Positions 25,248 to 32,799 of a stretch of 64,000 nucleotides of DNA are shown here, in pieces (position 1 is the first letter of the stretch; every line of letters begins with the position of its first letter). The notes under the pieces were generated by a model. The model was not told where the DNA came from. It worked only from the letters and a program-made list of their open reading frames with translations, and did no database searches. Location: assembly GCA_052387675.1 (NCBI GenBank), contig JBQTIY010000012.1:3582-67581 (forward strand). The letters are read 5' to 3'. This DNA is from JBQTIY01 sp052387675. GTDB taxonomy: Bacteria > Planctomycetota > B15-G4. Position numbers and translations under genes: made by a program.

Positions 25248-25309
25248 GCCGGCTAGTCCCAGGCCCGGCTAGTCCCAGGCCCGGCGATTCCCATTCCCGG
25301 CTATTCCCA
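25246..25309. repeat. Four degenerate 16-base tandem repeats between convergent stops
   Basis: CGGC recurs exactly every 16 bases (25250, 25266, 25282, 25298) in units like GGCCCGGCTAGTCCCA and TTCCCGGCTATTCCCA. The array begins inside the methyltransferase stop codon and runs into the last codons of guaA on the other strand, so it fills the whole intergenic gap. Confidence 0.8.
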
Positions 25310-26860
25310 TTCAATGGTGGCGGGCGGCTTGCTCGTGATGTCGTAGACCACGCGGTTGACGCCGGGAACCTCGCGCACCACGCGGTCGCTCACGCGTGCG
25401 AGCAGCTCGTACGGCAGTTGCGCCCAGTCGGCGGTCATGAAGTCCTGAGTCTGGACGCAGCGCAGGGCGAGGACATTGGCGTAGGTGCGGCCATCGCCCA
25501 TGACGCCCACGCTGCGCACCGGCAGCAGCACCGCGAAGGCCTGCGCCGTGCGCGCCATCCAGCCGCTGGCCGTGAGTTCCTCGCGGAAGATCGCATCGGC
25601 CTCACGCAGCGTGGCCAGCTTGTCCGCCGTCACCTCTCCGGGAATGCGCACGGCGAGCCCCGGGCCAGGGAAGGGCTGGCGCTGCACGACGGCCTCGGGC
25701 AGGCCGAGCAGCGTGCCGAGCCGGCGCACTTCGTCTTTGAAAAGTTCCCGGAAGGGCTCGATGAGCTGGAACTTGAGGTCCTTGGGCAGGCCGCCCACGT
25801 TGTGATGTGTCTTGATGGTCTGCGTCGGGCCGCCGTGCGCCGGCACCGATTCGATGACGTCGGGATAGAGCGTGCCCTGCGCGAGAAAGGGCGCGTCGCC
25901 GCACTCGCGCGCAGCACGCGCAAAGACATCGATGAAGGTCTTGCCGATGCGCCGGCGCTTTTCCTCCGGATCGCTGACGCCCTTGAGCGCTGCCAAGAAC
26001 TCGTCGCCGGCATCCACGGCATGCAGGCGGATGCCGAAGGCTTCGCGAAAAGTGCCTACGACCTGGGCCGCCTCGCCCTTTCGCAGCAGGCCGTTGTCGA
26101 CAAAGATGCATTCGAGCTGTTCGCCCAGCGCGCGCTGCAGCAGCAGTGCGAGCGCCGAGCTGTCCACGCCGCCGGAAAGGCCGCAGATCACGCGCTGTCC
26201 CGCGACGCGCGTGCGGATCGCCGCGACTTGTTCTTCCAGGAAGCCGCCCATCTGCCAGGAGCTGTCGCAGCCACAGCGTTCGTGCAGGAAGTGCGCCAGG
26301 ATCGCGTTGCCAAATTCGGTGTGCGTCACTTCCGGGTGGAACTGCAGGCCGAGGAAGCGTCCCTCGAGTCCTTCCACAGCGGCAAAGGGGCAGCTCACAC
26401 TGCGCGCCAGCACGCGGAAGCCCGGCGGCAAACGGGCCACCTTGTCGCCGTGGCTCATCCAGACCGTGCTGCGCGCGGGTGCGCCCGGCAGGCCCGGCTC
26501 CTCGGCCAGCAGTTCCGCGCGGCCGTACTCGCGGCCCTCGCCGCCCTCGACCTTGCCGCCCAGCGCCTGCGCCGCGGCCTGCAGGCCGTAGCAAATGCCC
26601 AGCACCGGCACGCCCAGGCGCAGCAGCGCCGGGTTGAACTGCGGCGCGTCCGGTTCGTAGACCGAGCGCGGCCCGCCGGACAGGATCAGGCCCTTGAGGC
26701 TGGCGCGGTCACCGGCGATGGCCTCGAGCGGAGCCGTGCAGGGGTGAATGCGGCAGAAGACGCCCTCGTCGCGCACGCGACGGGCGATGAGCTGCGTGTA
26801 CTGGCTGCCAAAATCGACGATGGCGACTGTGTCGCGCCGACCGCTGCTGCCGCTGCTCAT
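25301..26860 (-). CDS. guaA: GMP synthase (glutamine-hydrolysing)
   Basis: Converts XMP to GMP using glutamine and ATP. The 519-residue protein has the standard three parts. The class I glutamine amidotransferase domain (~10-200) has its catalytic Cys in VLGICYGLQA and His/Glu in FHPEVTHT. The ATP pyrophosphatase domain has ICGLSGGVDSSALALLL (~225). The C-terminal dimerisation domain ends YDITSKPPATIEWE, the usual GuaA terminus. The start overlaps the guaB stop (ATGA), so guaB and guaA form a coupled guanine nucleotide operon. A short Ser/Gly leader precedes TVAIVDFGSQYTQLIARR. Confidence 0.96.
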   Translation of the reverse strand: MSSGSSGRRDTVAIVDFGSQYTQLIARRVRDEGVFCRIHPCTAPLEAIAGDRASLKGLILSGGPRSVYEPDAPQFNPALLRLGVPVLGICYGLQAAAQALGGKVEGGEGREYGRAELLAEEPGLPGAPARSTVWMSHGDKVARLPPGFRVLARSVSCPFAAVEGLEGRFLGLQFHPEVTHTEFGNAILAHFLHERCGCDSSWQMGGFLEEQVAAIRTRVAGQRVICGLSGGVDSSALALLLQRALGEQLECIFVDNGLLRKGEAAQVVGTFREAFGIRLHAVDAGDEFLAALKGVSDPEEKRRRIGKTFIDVFARAARECGDAPFLAQGTLYPDVIESVPAHGGPTQTIKTHHNVGGLPKDLKFQLIEPFRELFKDEVRRLGTLLGLPEAVVQRQPFPGPGLAVRIPGEVTADKLATLREADAIFREELTASGWMARTAQAFAVLLPVRSVGVMGDGRTYANVLALRCVQTQDFMTADWAQLPYELLARVSDRVVREVPGVNRVVYDITSKPPATIEWE

Positions 26861-28377
26861 GATCGCGCCTGGTAGTTGGGCGCCTCCTTCGTGATCTCAA
26901 TGTCGTGCGGGTGGCTCTCGGCCAGCGTGGCCGCGCTGACGCGCACGAACTGAGCGTGGCGCTGCAAATCTTCCAGGGTGTTCACACCGAGGTAGCCCAT
27001 GCCCGAGCGCAGGCCGCCCACGAGCTGATAGACGAAGGGCGCCAGCGGACCGCGATAGGCCACCAAGCCCTCGACGCCTTCCGGCACGAGCTTGTCGCTG
27101 GCCACCACATCACCTTGGGCGTAGCGGTCCTTGCTGCCTTCGACCATGGCGCCCAGGCTGCCCATGCCGCGCACGGTCTTGTAGCTGCGCCCGCGATAAA
27201 TGACGGGTTCACCAGGGCTTTCGTCGAGTCCCGCGAAGAGCGCGCCGAGCATGACCGAGCTGGCGCCCATGGCGAGCGCTTTGACGATGTCGCCGCTGTG
27301 CCGGATGCCGCCGTCGGCGATGACCGGCACGCCGGCCGGCCCGGCGACTGAGACGGCATTGGCGATTGCGGTGAGTTGCGGCACGCCCACGCCGGCCACG
27401 ACGCGCGTGGTGCAGATCGAGCCCGGGCCGATGCCGACCTTGAGCGCATCGGCACCGGCCGCGATGAGGTCAGTGGCGGCCTCGGCGGTAGCGATGTTGC
27501 CCGCGACAACATCGATGTCGAAACGGTGCTTGATGGCGGTGACAGTCTCGAGCACGTTGCGGCTGTGCCCGTGCGCGGTGTCGACGACGATGACATCGAC
27601 ATCGGCGGCCACCAGGGCCTCGACGCGCGCCAGGTCGTTCACGCCCACCGCTGCGCCCACGCGCAGCCGGCCGCGGCTGTCACGGCAGGCATCCGGCCAG
27701 CGCAGGAGCTGATTGATGTCGCGCATGGTGATGAGCCCAGCCAGACCGCCGCGCGCATCCACCAGCAAGAGCTTCTCGATCTTGTTCTTGTGCAGGATGT
27801 CCTTGGCCTGCTCCAGCGTGGTGTCCGAGCCGCCGGTGACGAGCCGCGTGGTCATCACGTCGCGCACGAGCGTGTCGTCGTGGCGATGAAAGCGCAGGTC
27901 GCGGTTCGTGAGGATGCCTACGACGCGGCCCGACTCGACAATCGGCAGCCCCGAAATGTTCTGGCGCGTCATGATCTGGCGCGCCTCGCCGATGCTGGCC
28001 CCGGGCGGCAGCGTGACCGGATCGGCGATGACGCCGTGCGCCGAGCGCTTGACCTTGGCGACTTCGCGCACTTGGTCTTCGGGCTTGAGATTCTTGTGAA
28101 TCACGCCCAGCCCGCCCGACTGCGCCAGCGCGATGGCCAGTGCCGACTCGGTGACGGTGTCCATCGCTGCCGAGACGAGCGGGATGTTCAGCTCGACGCG
28201 GCGCGTGAGCCGCGTGCGCGTCTGGCACTGGCTCGGCAGGACATCGGAGCGCCGGGGCAACAGCAAGACGTCGTCGAAGGTGATGCCTTCGCTGACGATG
28301 CGCGCGAGGCCCGGCGAGGGAGCAGCAGACCCGCTAGCAGGACTGCGCACAGCAGACTGCGGAAGAACCTGTTCCAT
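26857..28377 (-). CDS. guaB: IMP dehydrogenase
   Basis: NAD-dependent oxidation of IMP to XMP, the committed step of GMP synthesis. About 506 residues with a TIM barrel interrupted by a CBS pair (~110-225: GVIADPVTLPPGASI, MTTRLVTGGSDTTLEQAKDIL). The N terminus has GITFDDVLLLPRRSDVLPS; the catalytic loop is GIGPGSICTTRVVAGVG with the active-site Cys; GMGSLGAM and the flap follow. The ATG at 28377 gives a normal N terminus. The open frame runs 67 codons further upstream, but that stretch contains a strong hairpin and no family sequence. A TCCAAT hexamer lies six bases before the ATG. Confidence 0.96.
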   Translation of the reverse strand: MEQVLPQSAVRSPASGSAAPSPGLARIVSEGITFDDVLLLPRRSDVLPSQCQTRTRLTRRVELNIPLVSAAMDTVTESALAIALAQSGGLGVIHKNLKPEDQVREVAKVKRSAHGVIADPVTLPPGASIGEARQIMTRQNISGLPIVESGRVVGILTNRDLRFHRHDDTLVRDVMTTRLVTGGSDTTLEQAKDILHKNKIEKLLLVDARGGLAGLITMRDINQLLRWPDACRDSRGRLRVGAAVGVNDLARVEALVAADVDVIVVDTAHGHSRNVLETVTAIKHRFDIDVVAGNIATAEAATDLIAAGADALKVGIGPGSICTTRVVAGVGVPQLTAIANAVSVAGPAGVPVIADGGIRHSGDIVKALAMGASSVMLGALFAGLDESPGEPVIYRGRSYKTVRGMGSLGAMVEGSKDRYAQGDVVASDKLVPEGVEGLVAYRGPLAPFVYQLVGGLRSGMGYLGVNTLEDLQRHAQFVRVSAATLAESHPHDIEITKEAPNYQARS

Positions 28378-28383
28378 CGAACG

Positions 28384-28389
28384 ATTGGA
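28384..28389 (-). promoter_or_regulatory. Putative -10-like hexamer (TCCAAT) before guaB
   Basis: TCCAAT then CGTTCG (6 bases) then ATG 28377. It sits just downstream of the leader hairpin, so guaBA might have its own leaderless start in addition to any read-through. Confidence 0.25.
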
Positions 28390-28415
28390 ACACACTTCGC
28401 AGCGGCTGAAAAGAA

Positions 28416-28455
28416 CCCGGGCCCCCAGGGGTCCTGTGACCCCCGAAGGCCCGGG
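28416..28455 (-). terminator. Strong hairpin with short T-run in the guaB leader
   Basis: On the minus strand CCCGGGCC pairs with GGCCCGGG (8 bp), enclosing GGGGTC/GACCCC (6 bp) around a 4-base loop. TTCTTTTC follows. The guaB start is 38 bases downstream. It could terminate the upstream O-antigen-ligase-like transcript or act as an attenuator for guaBA. Confidence 0.6.
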
Positions 28456-28531
28456 CCGGGAGAAGGAGGAGAGACCCCCCACTTCGTATTCGGAGCCAGG
28501 GGACTTGAGCAGCCCCCCTGCGGCAGATTTC

Positions 28532-30691
28532 TCAGCGGCGGCGGAAGGCTCCGCGCTCTGGCGGCCCCTCGGGCTCATCCCAGCCCGGGAAGAGGCGTTT
28601 GGCGTCGCCGTCGACCGAGGTGTAGAGGCAGGTGTAGGGCATGTTCCAGCCGCCCTGGTTCAGGAAGCGCTCGAAAACCGGCCACCAGGCAGAGAGGCCG
28701 CCCGGCTGAATCTGGAGCTGATGCGTCAGGTCTTTGTAGATCGGATTGATCTCCGGCCACCAGGCGGCCGGCCCTTCCTCCAAGGCCACGGCCGCGAAGA
28801 AGCGCGCCGCGACCAGGGCCTCGACCCGCTCCGCACCAGTGCACTCCTGTGCACGGCGACGCCACATGTCCATGAGCCGTCGCACGGAGTCCACGTGCCC
28901 GCCGGTGTCCGAGCGCACCATGAATTCGAGCTGATCGATCGCGGCCTGGAGTTGGCCGGCGCTGTCGAGTGCCCGCACAAGTTTGCTGAGCACCTGCCGA
29001 TTGGCCGGCGCTGCGTCGTAGCAGGAGCGGAAGGCGGCCACGGCTTCGTCGAAGCGGCCTAGCGCGGCCAGCACATCCGCTTCCTCCTCGATGAGCTCGG
29101 AGCTGTGCGGCCACAATTCGCGCGCTGTGCGCACAGCAAGCAGAGCCGCTTCCCCATCGCCGCGGGCCAGTTCGAAACGCGCCATGCGCCGCCACGGATG
29201 CGGCGAGCCGGTCTTGAGGTCGGCGATCCGTTGATACTGCTCGATGGCCTCCTGCAACCGGCCCTCAAGCGCCAAGGCCTCTGCTCGGGCGGCAAGGCCG
29301 CTCGCCGGCAGGCGTTCCACGAGCAGCCAGCTCAGGGGCAGCGTGATGCCGAGCACACCCACGGCGGCCAATCGAGTGCTCAGTGCCACAGAGCCGATCG
29401 GCTGAGCTGCAGCAGAGCCGGCGGCACTCGGCGCCCTCGAGGATTCGGCGGCCAGCGCCCCGGAGAGCCCCACCAGCACACCAAAGAGGAGCAGTGTGGA
29501 GGGCAGGGCGAAGGGCACCTCAAACTGGCCGCTCACAAAGAGTGCCAGCCAAAGGCCGCTCAAACCGGCCGCCGCCACGAAGCTCTCGTCGCTGCGGGCT
29601 GCCCGCAGGACTCGGAAGAGGCGCAGGCTCAGCGCTCCCATGAGTCCCAGGAAGAGCAGCAGTCCCGGCAGCCCGAGTTCCGCCAGGACTTGCAAGGCGT
29701 CGTTGTGCGCATGCGGCTTGGCCAGCAGATTGTGTTCGACGCGCGGAAACTCGACCACGAAGTTGCCGGCGCCCACACCATGGCCCGGTGCCTCGCGCAC
29801 GAGCGTGAGCGTCTTGCGCCAGAGCAGCGGCCGGAACGAGGCATCGCCGAAATCCAGGCCGAAACTGCGCACGCCGGCGAAGAAGGCGTCTTTGGCGACA
29901 CCACGCGCTGACTCGGAGAGTGGCAGCAGCGCCGCGACGAGCACAGCCATGGTGACGAGAGCGGCCGGCCAGCGGCTTGCGACTGGCCGCGGGCGCGAGA
30001 GGCGCTGGCGCAGCAAGAAGAGCAGAGCTACAACCGACAGGACCAGCAGCGTTCCGAGCAAGCCGGCTCGACTGCGCAGCAACAGCAGGTAGCCGAGCAG
30101 GACCACGACGAGCCCCCACCAGAGCCAGCGCGTCTTCGGCCGGCGGCAGCCCAGCGTGAGCGCTGCGAGCAGCGGCGCCAGCGCCACCGCAAAGCTAGCG
30201 GCCATGTTGTTGTGCACGAAGACCCAGGAGGCGTGCTTGGCTTCGCTGTCATGGAGGTCCTCCCCGCTGAAGAGGATGACAGCCCCATCGATCACCACAG
30301 CCAGCAGTCCGATGCCAACGACAGCCTGCAGGATCCGGCGCGCCGCGCAGCCCGTTTCAGCGGCTTCGCGCAGCACGCGGGCGACACCGAAGCAGGCCAG
30401 CAAGAGGGCCACGCGCATGACCACGAGCTCCGGATTGCCGGCCCAGGCCGCGGAGGCGGCCGACCAGGCGATCAAGGAGAGCAGCAGCCACTCGGGTGCG
30501 CCAAAGACGGCCGGCCGGCGACGGTTGCGCAGGACTGCCAGCGCGCCCACCGCCAGCAGCAGCACGCCCCACAAGCCGAAGACACCGGCCTTGAAGAGCT
30601 GCGTGTCGGCGCCGAACGGATCCACGGCGAGCGGCGTCAGCAACGCCGCTCCCAGCACGAGCCGCTGCAGTAGGCCCCCGGGGAAGTTCAC
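28532..30691 (-). CDS. O-antigen ligase-like membrane protein with C-terminal TPR
   Basis: A 719-residue protein of the Wzy_C/WaaL type, which joins glycans to lipid or peptide acceptors on the periplasmic face. About 12 hydrophobic segments lie in residues ~8-450. The large periplasmic loop contains RKTLTLVREAPGHGVGAGNFVVEFPRVE and HAHNDALQVLAELGLPGLLLFL, the characteristic ligase/polymerase region. A soluble helical tail (~465-640) has TPR-type repeats (GRLQEAIEQYQRIADLKTG, GRFDEAVAAFRSCYDAAP). TPR-tailed ligase relatives are known, including protein O-glycosylation ligases. The start is GTG 30691. The gene is divergent from a methyltransferase/flippase pair that may belong to the same envelope pathway. 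Confidence 0.8.
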   Translation of the reverse strand: MNFPGGLLQRLVLGAALLTPLAVDPFGADTQLFKAGVFGLWGVLLLAVGALAVLRNRRRPAVFGAPEWLLLSLIAWSAASAAWAGNPELVVMRVALLLACFGVARVLREAAETGCAARRILQAVVGIGLLAVVIDGAVILFSGEDLHDSEAKHASWVFVHNNMAASFAVALAPLLAALTLGCRRPKTRWLWWGLVVVLLGYLLLLRSRAGLLGTLLVLSVVALLFLLRQRLSRPRPVASRWPAALVTMAVLVAALLPLSESARGVAKDAFFAGVRSFGLDFGDASFRPLLWRKTLTLVREAPGHGVGAGNFVVEFPRVEHNLLAKPHAHNDALQVLAELGLPGLLLFLGLMGALSLRLFRVLRAARSDESFVAAAGLSGLWLALFVSGQFEVPFALPSTLLLFGVLVGLSGALAAESSRAPSAAGSAAAQPIGSVALSTRLAAVGVLGITLPLSWLLVERLPASGLAARAEALALEGRLQEAIEQYQRIADLKTGSPHPWRRMARFELARGDGEAALLAVRTARELWPHSSELIEEEADVLAALGRFDEAVAAFRSCYDAAPANRQVLSKLVRALDSAGQLQAAIDQLEFMVRSDTGGHVDSVRRLMDMWRRRAQECTGAERVEALVAARFFAAVALEEGPAAWWPEINPIYKDLTHQLQIQPGGLSAWWPVFERFLNQGGWNMPYTCLYTSVDGDAKRLFPGWDEPEGPPERGAFRRR

Positions 30692-30794
30692 GCCGTCATG
30701 ATCTGCAATTCCCCGCGCGATGACAGCCCCCGGATTCCAGCGGGCGCCGCTGCGAGCCGGCGCCCGGAGACTGGTCCGCCCGCCGGCCGTGTGG

Positions 30795-30800
30795 GAAACT
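30795..30800 (+). promoter_or_regulatory. Putative -10 (GAAACT), leaderless start of methyltransferase gene
   Basis: GAAACT is seven bases (CGGCCGC) before ATG 30808, with no Shine-Dalgarno. Confidence 0.35.
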
Positions 30801-30807
30801 CGGCCGC

Positions 30808-31641
30808 ATGAGCCTGTCCGAGCACGCCCGCCGGCAGGTCGAGATGCACCGGCACGTGGCGCACATGTATCGGCGCCGCTCGGCCTACCCGTTCGCGGAA
30901 GAGTTCCAGCAGGAGCGCAACGAGCTGCTCATGTCGCTGGCCCCCGCCGAGGCCTCCGGCCGCGCGCTCGACCTGGGCTGCGGCACGGGCGTGATGCTCG
31001 ACCATCTCGCGGACCGCTACGGGCAGGTCTTCGGCATCGATCTGAGCCTGGAAATGCTTGAGGGCTTCGACCTGAGTGAGCTTCGGCCGGGACTGCGCGT
31101 GACGCTGCTGCGCGGGGATATGGCCGCGCTGCCTCTAGCCGGCGACGGCTTCGACGTGATCGTCTGCCGCTCGGCGCTGCACCATATGGAGGATGAGGTC
31201 GCTGTGCTGCGCGAGATCGCACGCGTGCTGCGGCCCAACGGCCGGCTCATCCTCGGCGAGCCGGCCAACGACAATCTGCTCACGCGCGCCGCGCGCGCCT
31301 GGGTCCGGCGCCGCCCCTCGTTCGGCACTCTGCACACAATCGACCGGGCCTACACGCGCGGCCAGTTGCGTGAACTCCTCGCGCAGGCCGGCCTTGAGGT
31401 CCGCCGCGAAGAGCGCTTCGGCTTTCTGGCCTATCCGCTCTGTGACAACCCCGATCTCGTCCCGGTGCTCAAGCATCTGCCTTTCGCCCAGGTGCTGGCG
31501 CGTGGACTGCGCGCCCTTGATCGCGGACTCGCGCGCGTGCCGCTGCTGCGTTCGCAGAGCTGGTACACCCTGCTGGAAGTGGCACGCCGCGACGCGCCAC
31601 CCGGCAGTCGGGCCGGCGGCCGCCGCGGAAGAACCGCGTGA
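30808..31641 (+). CDS. SAM-dependent methyltransferase
   Basis: A cytoplasmic class I methyltransferase of 277 residues. Motif I is ALDLGCGTGVMLDHLADRYG (~52-71), followed by VFGIDLSLEML, GDMAALPLAGDGFDVIVCRSALHHM (post-I) and LREIARVLRPNGRLILGEP. The C-terminal third (LRELLAQAGLEVRREERFGF) matches the Methyltransf_11/25 substrate-binding end. It is followed without a gap by a flippase-like membrane protein (GTGA overlap), so a role in methylating a lipid-linked intermediate is plausible but unproven. The last ~20 residues are low-complexity and basic. Confidence 0.82.
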   Translation: MSLSEHARRQVEMHRHVAHMYRRRSAYPFAEEFQQERNELLMSLAPAEASGRALDLGCGTGVMLDHLADRYGQVFGIDLSLEMLEGFDLSELRPGLRVTLLRGDMAALPLAGDGFDVIVCRSALHHMEDEVAVLREIARVLRPNGRLILGEPANDNLLTRAARAWVRRRPSFGTLHTIDRAYTRGQLRELLAQAGLEVRREERFGFLAYPLCDNPDLVPVLKHLPFAQVLARGLRALDRGLARVPLLRSQSWYTLLEVARRDAPPGSRAGGRRGRTA

Positions 31642-32630
31642 AGCGCGCTCTCGTGACGATCGTCGTGGCCGGCGCGCTGCTGCTCGTCGTCCTGAGCCTG
31701 GCCGGCCTGGATCTGAGCACCGTTCAGGGCACGCTCACACATCTCGACCTAGGTCTTGTGGCCGCTTCCTTTGCGGTTTACGCCACGAGCTATGTGGCGC
31801 GCGGGCTGCGCCTGCTCGTGCTGCTGCCCGGCACACGCGGCGTGGTGCATCTGAGCTCCATCGCCGCACGCCACATCTTTCTGGCCGTGGCTCTGCCCTT
31901 TCGCACGGGCGAGGCCGCCATGCCGGTGCTGCTACAGACCGAATGTCGCCGACCCGTTGCCGAGGGGCTGGGAGTCCTGGGCCTCATGCGCCTGCTCGAC
32001 CTCGTGGCCGTGGGCATCTTCCTGCTCATCGGCCTCATGCTGCGTCCGCCGGAGTCCGGCAGTCAGGCTCAGCAAGTCGGTCTGCGCGCCGGGCTGATCC
32101 TCGCCGCCCTCTGCGCGGCCTTGCTGCTGCTGAAACCGGTGGCGCGGCGGATGGCAGCTTGGCGCAACTCCCCGCGCAAGGCCCTCGCCTTCGTGGGCGA
32201 GGCCGCCGCCTCTCTTGAGGCACTGGGTCCAGGCCGCATGGCGCTCAGCGTGGTCGTGACGCTCTTGGGCTGGCTGTGCACCTACGGAGCCTGCTTTCTC
32301 CTCCTGCGCGCCATGGCCGATCCCGCCGCGCTGGGCTCGCAGGCCGGCTCGATCGACTTTGCTACCAGCCTCATCGGGACGACCGGCCTGCATCTGGCCG
32401 CGGTCATGCCCATCAGCCCCGTAGCCAGCGTGGGCACCTGGGAGGCGGGCTGGTTTGCGGGCTACACACTGGTCGGTATGAGCCCGGAGGCTGCCGGGGC
32501 CTCGGGCATCGTGAGTCACGTCGTGATCATGGGCTTCATCACGGTGCTCGGACTCGCCGGCTGGCTCGTGCGGCCGCGCCGAACAACACCTGGTCCGGGG
32601 GCAGGAAATGGTCGGGGTGACAGGATTTGA
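31638..32630 (+). CDS. Flippase-like membrane protein (UPF0104/LPG synthase TM family)
   Basis: An integral inner-membrane protein of 330 residues with about eight hydrophobic segments. It resembles the MprF flippase domain and AglD family: FAVYATSYVARGLRLLVLLP (~45-64), LAVALPFRTGEAAMPVLL and, late in the protein, MPISPVASVGTWEAGWFAGYTLVG. These proteins are thought to move lipids or lipid-linked sugars across the membrane. The start is GTG 31638, overlapping the preceding stop. The C-terminal tail is hydrophilic, and its last 22 bases overlap the 3' end of the convergent tRNA-Pro gene; an earlier natural stop is not present. Confidence 0.8.
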   Translation: MKRALVTIVVAGALLLVVLSLAGLDLSTVQGTLTHLDLGLVAASFAVYATSYVARGLRLLVLLPGTRGVVHLSSIAARHIFLAVALPFRTGEAAMPVLLQTECRRPVAEGLGVLGLMRLLDLVAVGIFLLIGLMLRPPESGSQAQQVGLRAGLILAALCAALLLLKPVARRMAAWRNSPRKALAFVGEAAASLEALGPGRMALSVVVTLLGWLCTYGACFLLLRAMADPAALGSQAGSIDFATSLIGTTGLHLAAVMPISPVASVGTWEAGWFAGYTLVGMSPEAAGASGIVSHVVIMGFITVLGLAGWLVRPRRTTPGPGAGNGRGDRI

Positions 32631-32685
32631 ACCTGCGGCCTCAGCGTCCCGAACGCTGCGCTCTACCAAACTGAGCCACACCCCG
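32609..32685 (-). tRNA. tRNA-Pro (anticodon CGG), CCA encoded
   Basis: Reads CGGGGTG at the 5' end, D arm GCTCAGTTTGGTAGAGC, anticodon stem-loop CAGCG-TTCGGGA-CGCTG (anticodon CGG), T arm GCAGG-TTCAAAT-CCTGT and 3' CACCCCG, then discriminator A and genomic CCA. All four stems pair well. The 3' end overlaps the last 22 bases of the convergent flippase-like gene. A TACACA hexamer at 32713-32708 is a weak candidate -10. Confidence 0.95.
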
Positions 32686-32799
32686 AGGGTCCGTCGTGAC
32701 GCGCACTGTGTACACGACGGGCCGCATAGGATGACGGGCGCAGACGGCCTGCGCAAGATCCGGCCAGCTCCGGGCTGACCGTCGGGCGCCGCGCGGCAC

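Noticed and set aside
28378..28578. 67-codon N-terminal extension of guaB
   Set aside because: It contains the leader hairpin and no IMP dehydrogenase sequence.
32686..32799. Strong promoter for tRNA-Pro
   Set aside because: Only a weak TACACA hexamer without a matching -35 was found.
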